64,000 bases of DNA from Oreocharis arfaki (Eukaryota > Chordata > Aves > Passeriformes > Paramythiidae). Of this stretch, positions 62,001-64,000 are shown in pieces. Every line of letters starts with the position of its first letter. The stretch's first letter is position 1. A model generated the notes under the pieces. The model had not been told where the DNA came from. It searched no databases and saw only the letters and a list, made by a program, of their open reading frames with translations. Made by a program: the position numbers and the translations under genes. The stretch is taken from assembly GCA_013398015.1 (NCBI GenBank), contig VZRR01010238.1, positions 939,778 to 1,003,777 of the forward strand, given 5' to 3'.

Positions 62001-64000
62001 GGGAGCAAGCAAAGGGCAGTCTGAAGGTTTTGTAGCTCTGGGACCAAAAGGAATGTGACTGTAAAATGCACTGTTCTTCTTCTACTTGTCTTTCAATTGC
62101 CTATTTTTATTTTACAGGAAAAGAAAACTTCAACAAAAACAACAACAACAAAAGATTGGGAGGTTTCAGATTTATTAGCACACTGAATAGAAAGAGAAGA
62201 TTTAACAGTGGGGGTTTTTTGGTTTTGTTGTGTTGTTTGTGTATCTTTGGTGAGCTGATGGTAAATGAACGTAAGGAGCACCGTTTTTTAACACCGGCTT
62301 TGCCCTAAAATAGCTTCATGAGAATGACAAATTTATGGTGTGAAAGTAGAGGAATAAAGAGAAGTGTTAAACGAAGTTGATACCCTGAAGATCTGTGAAT
62401 GGACTTACGATTCCACACTACTGAAAACTGTGTTAGCACAAAGTTTGCATTGAGGGAGGCATGCTGAACATGTGCCTTCCTTTTGCCCAGCATAGCCCAC
62501 CTCACTGAAAATAATATCAGGTTTTATCCCATAAGGTACTTGAAACCAAGAATAAGCAGAGAATATTTATTCTCCTTAATCTGGCAATGCCTTTTGGTGG
62601 CTGACCTAATTTCTGTGTACCTGTGGGGCTAAAGAGTGAGAAGGAGGCATTCACTGACCAGAGAAAAAGAGATTAGGGAACAGGAAATTTGCTGAATACA
62701 TGAATTTATGGTGTGGTCTGCACTTTTGTATGATTAAATGTGAAGTACAGGCAGCAAAACTGGGATTTATGAATCTCAGCCTACATGACTGTGGAAAACT
62801 TTGAGTCCTTGCAGGAATGTCTACACCTGAAATATTATTGTCATTTCTTTGGTGAAAATAAGATAGTGAAGATAAACACCAGTCAGTGCATGCTGCAATT
62901 TTAATAAGGTGAAACACCAAGATGGGTAACACTGCAGTAAAAGTTATATGATGTTTCCCTTCTGAAAATCTTGGAGGCACATTTTTTATTTATCTGATTG
63001 CCTCACTTGGGTAGTTTCATGCTTTGCTGTAGAGAGGTGAATCTGCAGCAAAGGGCATTTACCTGAGTGTGCCCTCCTGGGTAAAGTGGAATAAACATGC
63101 ATGTGCAATGAATGTGAGCACCATGAAGCCAAAAAGAATCCACGTAATGAATTCGTTTTCCTTAATGTTTTTACAGAGATTTATTTTATGCAGGTGAAAG
63201 AGGAGTACATTTATCTTAATGACTGCACCTACATAAAGTCATTTTCTGCTATTTTGCCATGTTGTGTAATTACAGCACTTGGTACATCTAGTCCAGACTG
63301 CAAATGAATATGTTTGCATCAGAAAATGCAGTCTATATTTGTTAAACAGCTGGGAGGGAGAGGCAGGAGGAAGAGACTTGTTAAATAAAAATAATAGTAA
63401 GGATTTTTTCATATCTCTTTAGCGAAAGAATAAGAACATAATTTCCTAGCATGCATGAAGGCTTATCTCATGTAAAACTATATAAAACTCATCCCACTGA
63501 ATAATTTGAAGAATCATCTATAACAAAATATATCTCATATGTATGTAGTTCTCAATAGTAACATTAACAACTCTCTCAGAGTATAAATTAAGTTAGACCC
63601 AGTGTTAGTCCCAAGTAAAATTACTGGCATAAGCAATAAGAAGACGTATACAAACAAGACCTATACATAATGATACTGTTTCTTAAACAGGCACCCAACA
63701 CTATTTTTGTGAGTTCCAAGGTATTTTTCAGGCTTGTATCTTGTGCATTTTCATACATATATCAATATTTAAGTGTAGGTATTGAGCTATCTCCTTCTCA
63801 GATGGACACATGAAAAGAAACAAAGCCCTCCTCACATGTGCATGTGGGGTAGAACAAGAGCAGGGCACCCAGTCCTGCCCTTGCTGACTTTCAAACATCT
63901 GCTTCAGCAACACACTACACACTGTAAGGGCAACCCAGGCTTCTCCTCTGCCTTCCACAAAGCTGTAAGCTACTAAGCCTTAGTCTGGTCATGAGAAGGT
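59001..64000 (-). other. ALDH1A2 intron 4 (partial)
   Basis: At least 5 kb of intron runs off the right edge. I searched the minus strand by eye for the expected exon 4 (a YYAGWADKIHG-type segment ending IPVD) and did not find it. Contents: (CAA)n at about 62131-62154 and otherwise single-copy AT-rich sequence. The open frame at minus 62651-62980 (109 codons) has no recognised domain. Confidence 0.8.
62131..62154. repeat. (CAA)n microsatellite
   Basis: Short CAA tract in intron 4, directly followed by AAAGATTGGG. Confidence 0.8.

Noticed and set aside
59001..64000. Exon 4 of ALDH1A2 within the window
   Set aside because: No minus-strand match to the expected YYAGWADKIHG-type segment was found by eye; it should lie further right.
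1..64000. tRNA, rRNA, CRISPR array, operon or phage-type system
   Set aside because: No cloverleaf with A/B boxes, no rRNA words, no spaced direct repeats and no compact gene arrays were seen. The sequence is intron-bearing vertebrate DNA.

Overview
The window looks like vertebrate, most likely bird, nuclear DNA. It holds an interrupted gene with GT-AG introns of 0.13 to 8.9 kb, sparse and mostly decayed repeats, and one endogenous-retrovirus LTR of a type I associate with songbirds. The bird/songbird call is inference: no mitochondrial, rRNA or other diagnostic marker is present. There are no bacterial genes, operons, CRISPR arrays, tRNAs or rRNAs.

The only protein-coding gene I can support is ALDH1A2 (retinaldehyde dehydrogenase 2, RALDH2) on the minus strand, from about 59,000 down to 37,268. 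Nine exons, numbered 5 to 13 by family convention, are complete with consistent splice phases. Together they encode residue 165 (split codon) to the last residue, and the phases fit the usual 518-residue protein exactly. Catalytic Asn187, Glu286, Cys320 and the Glu417/Phe419 pair are all present. Exons 1-4 are not visible and should lie beyond position 64,000, because intron 4 runs off the right edge. The enzyme oxidises all-trans-retinal to retinoic acid.

Layout: 1-37,267 is the flank downstream of ALDH1A2, with the 3' UTR at its right end and no recognisable exon. It holds ancient repeat relics (two L2/CORE-SINE-type tails near 7.5 and 8.2 kb, a CR1/L3-like LINE 3' end near 13.7-14.1 kb, CORE-SINE relics near 16.0 and 27.1 kb), a GC-rich block at 22.0-23.05 kb, and one solo LTR at 32,068-32,726. 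37,268-59,000 is ALDH1A2 exons 13 to 5 with their introns. 59,001-64,000 is intron 4.

No new molecular system is evident. The most interesting leads are regulatory: a near-identical homeodomain-type motif occurring twice 1.2 kb apart (25,163 and 26,359), a perfect 11-bp hairpin about 0.6 kb past the stop codon, and several candidate conserved noncoding blocks beside and inside a dosage-critical retinoic-acid synthesis gene. All need cross-species alignment.
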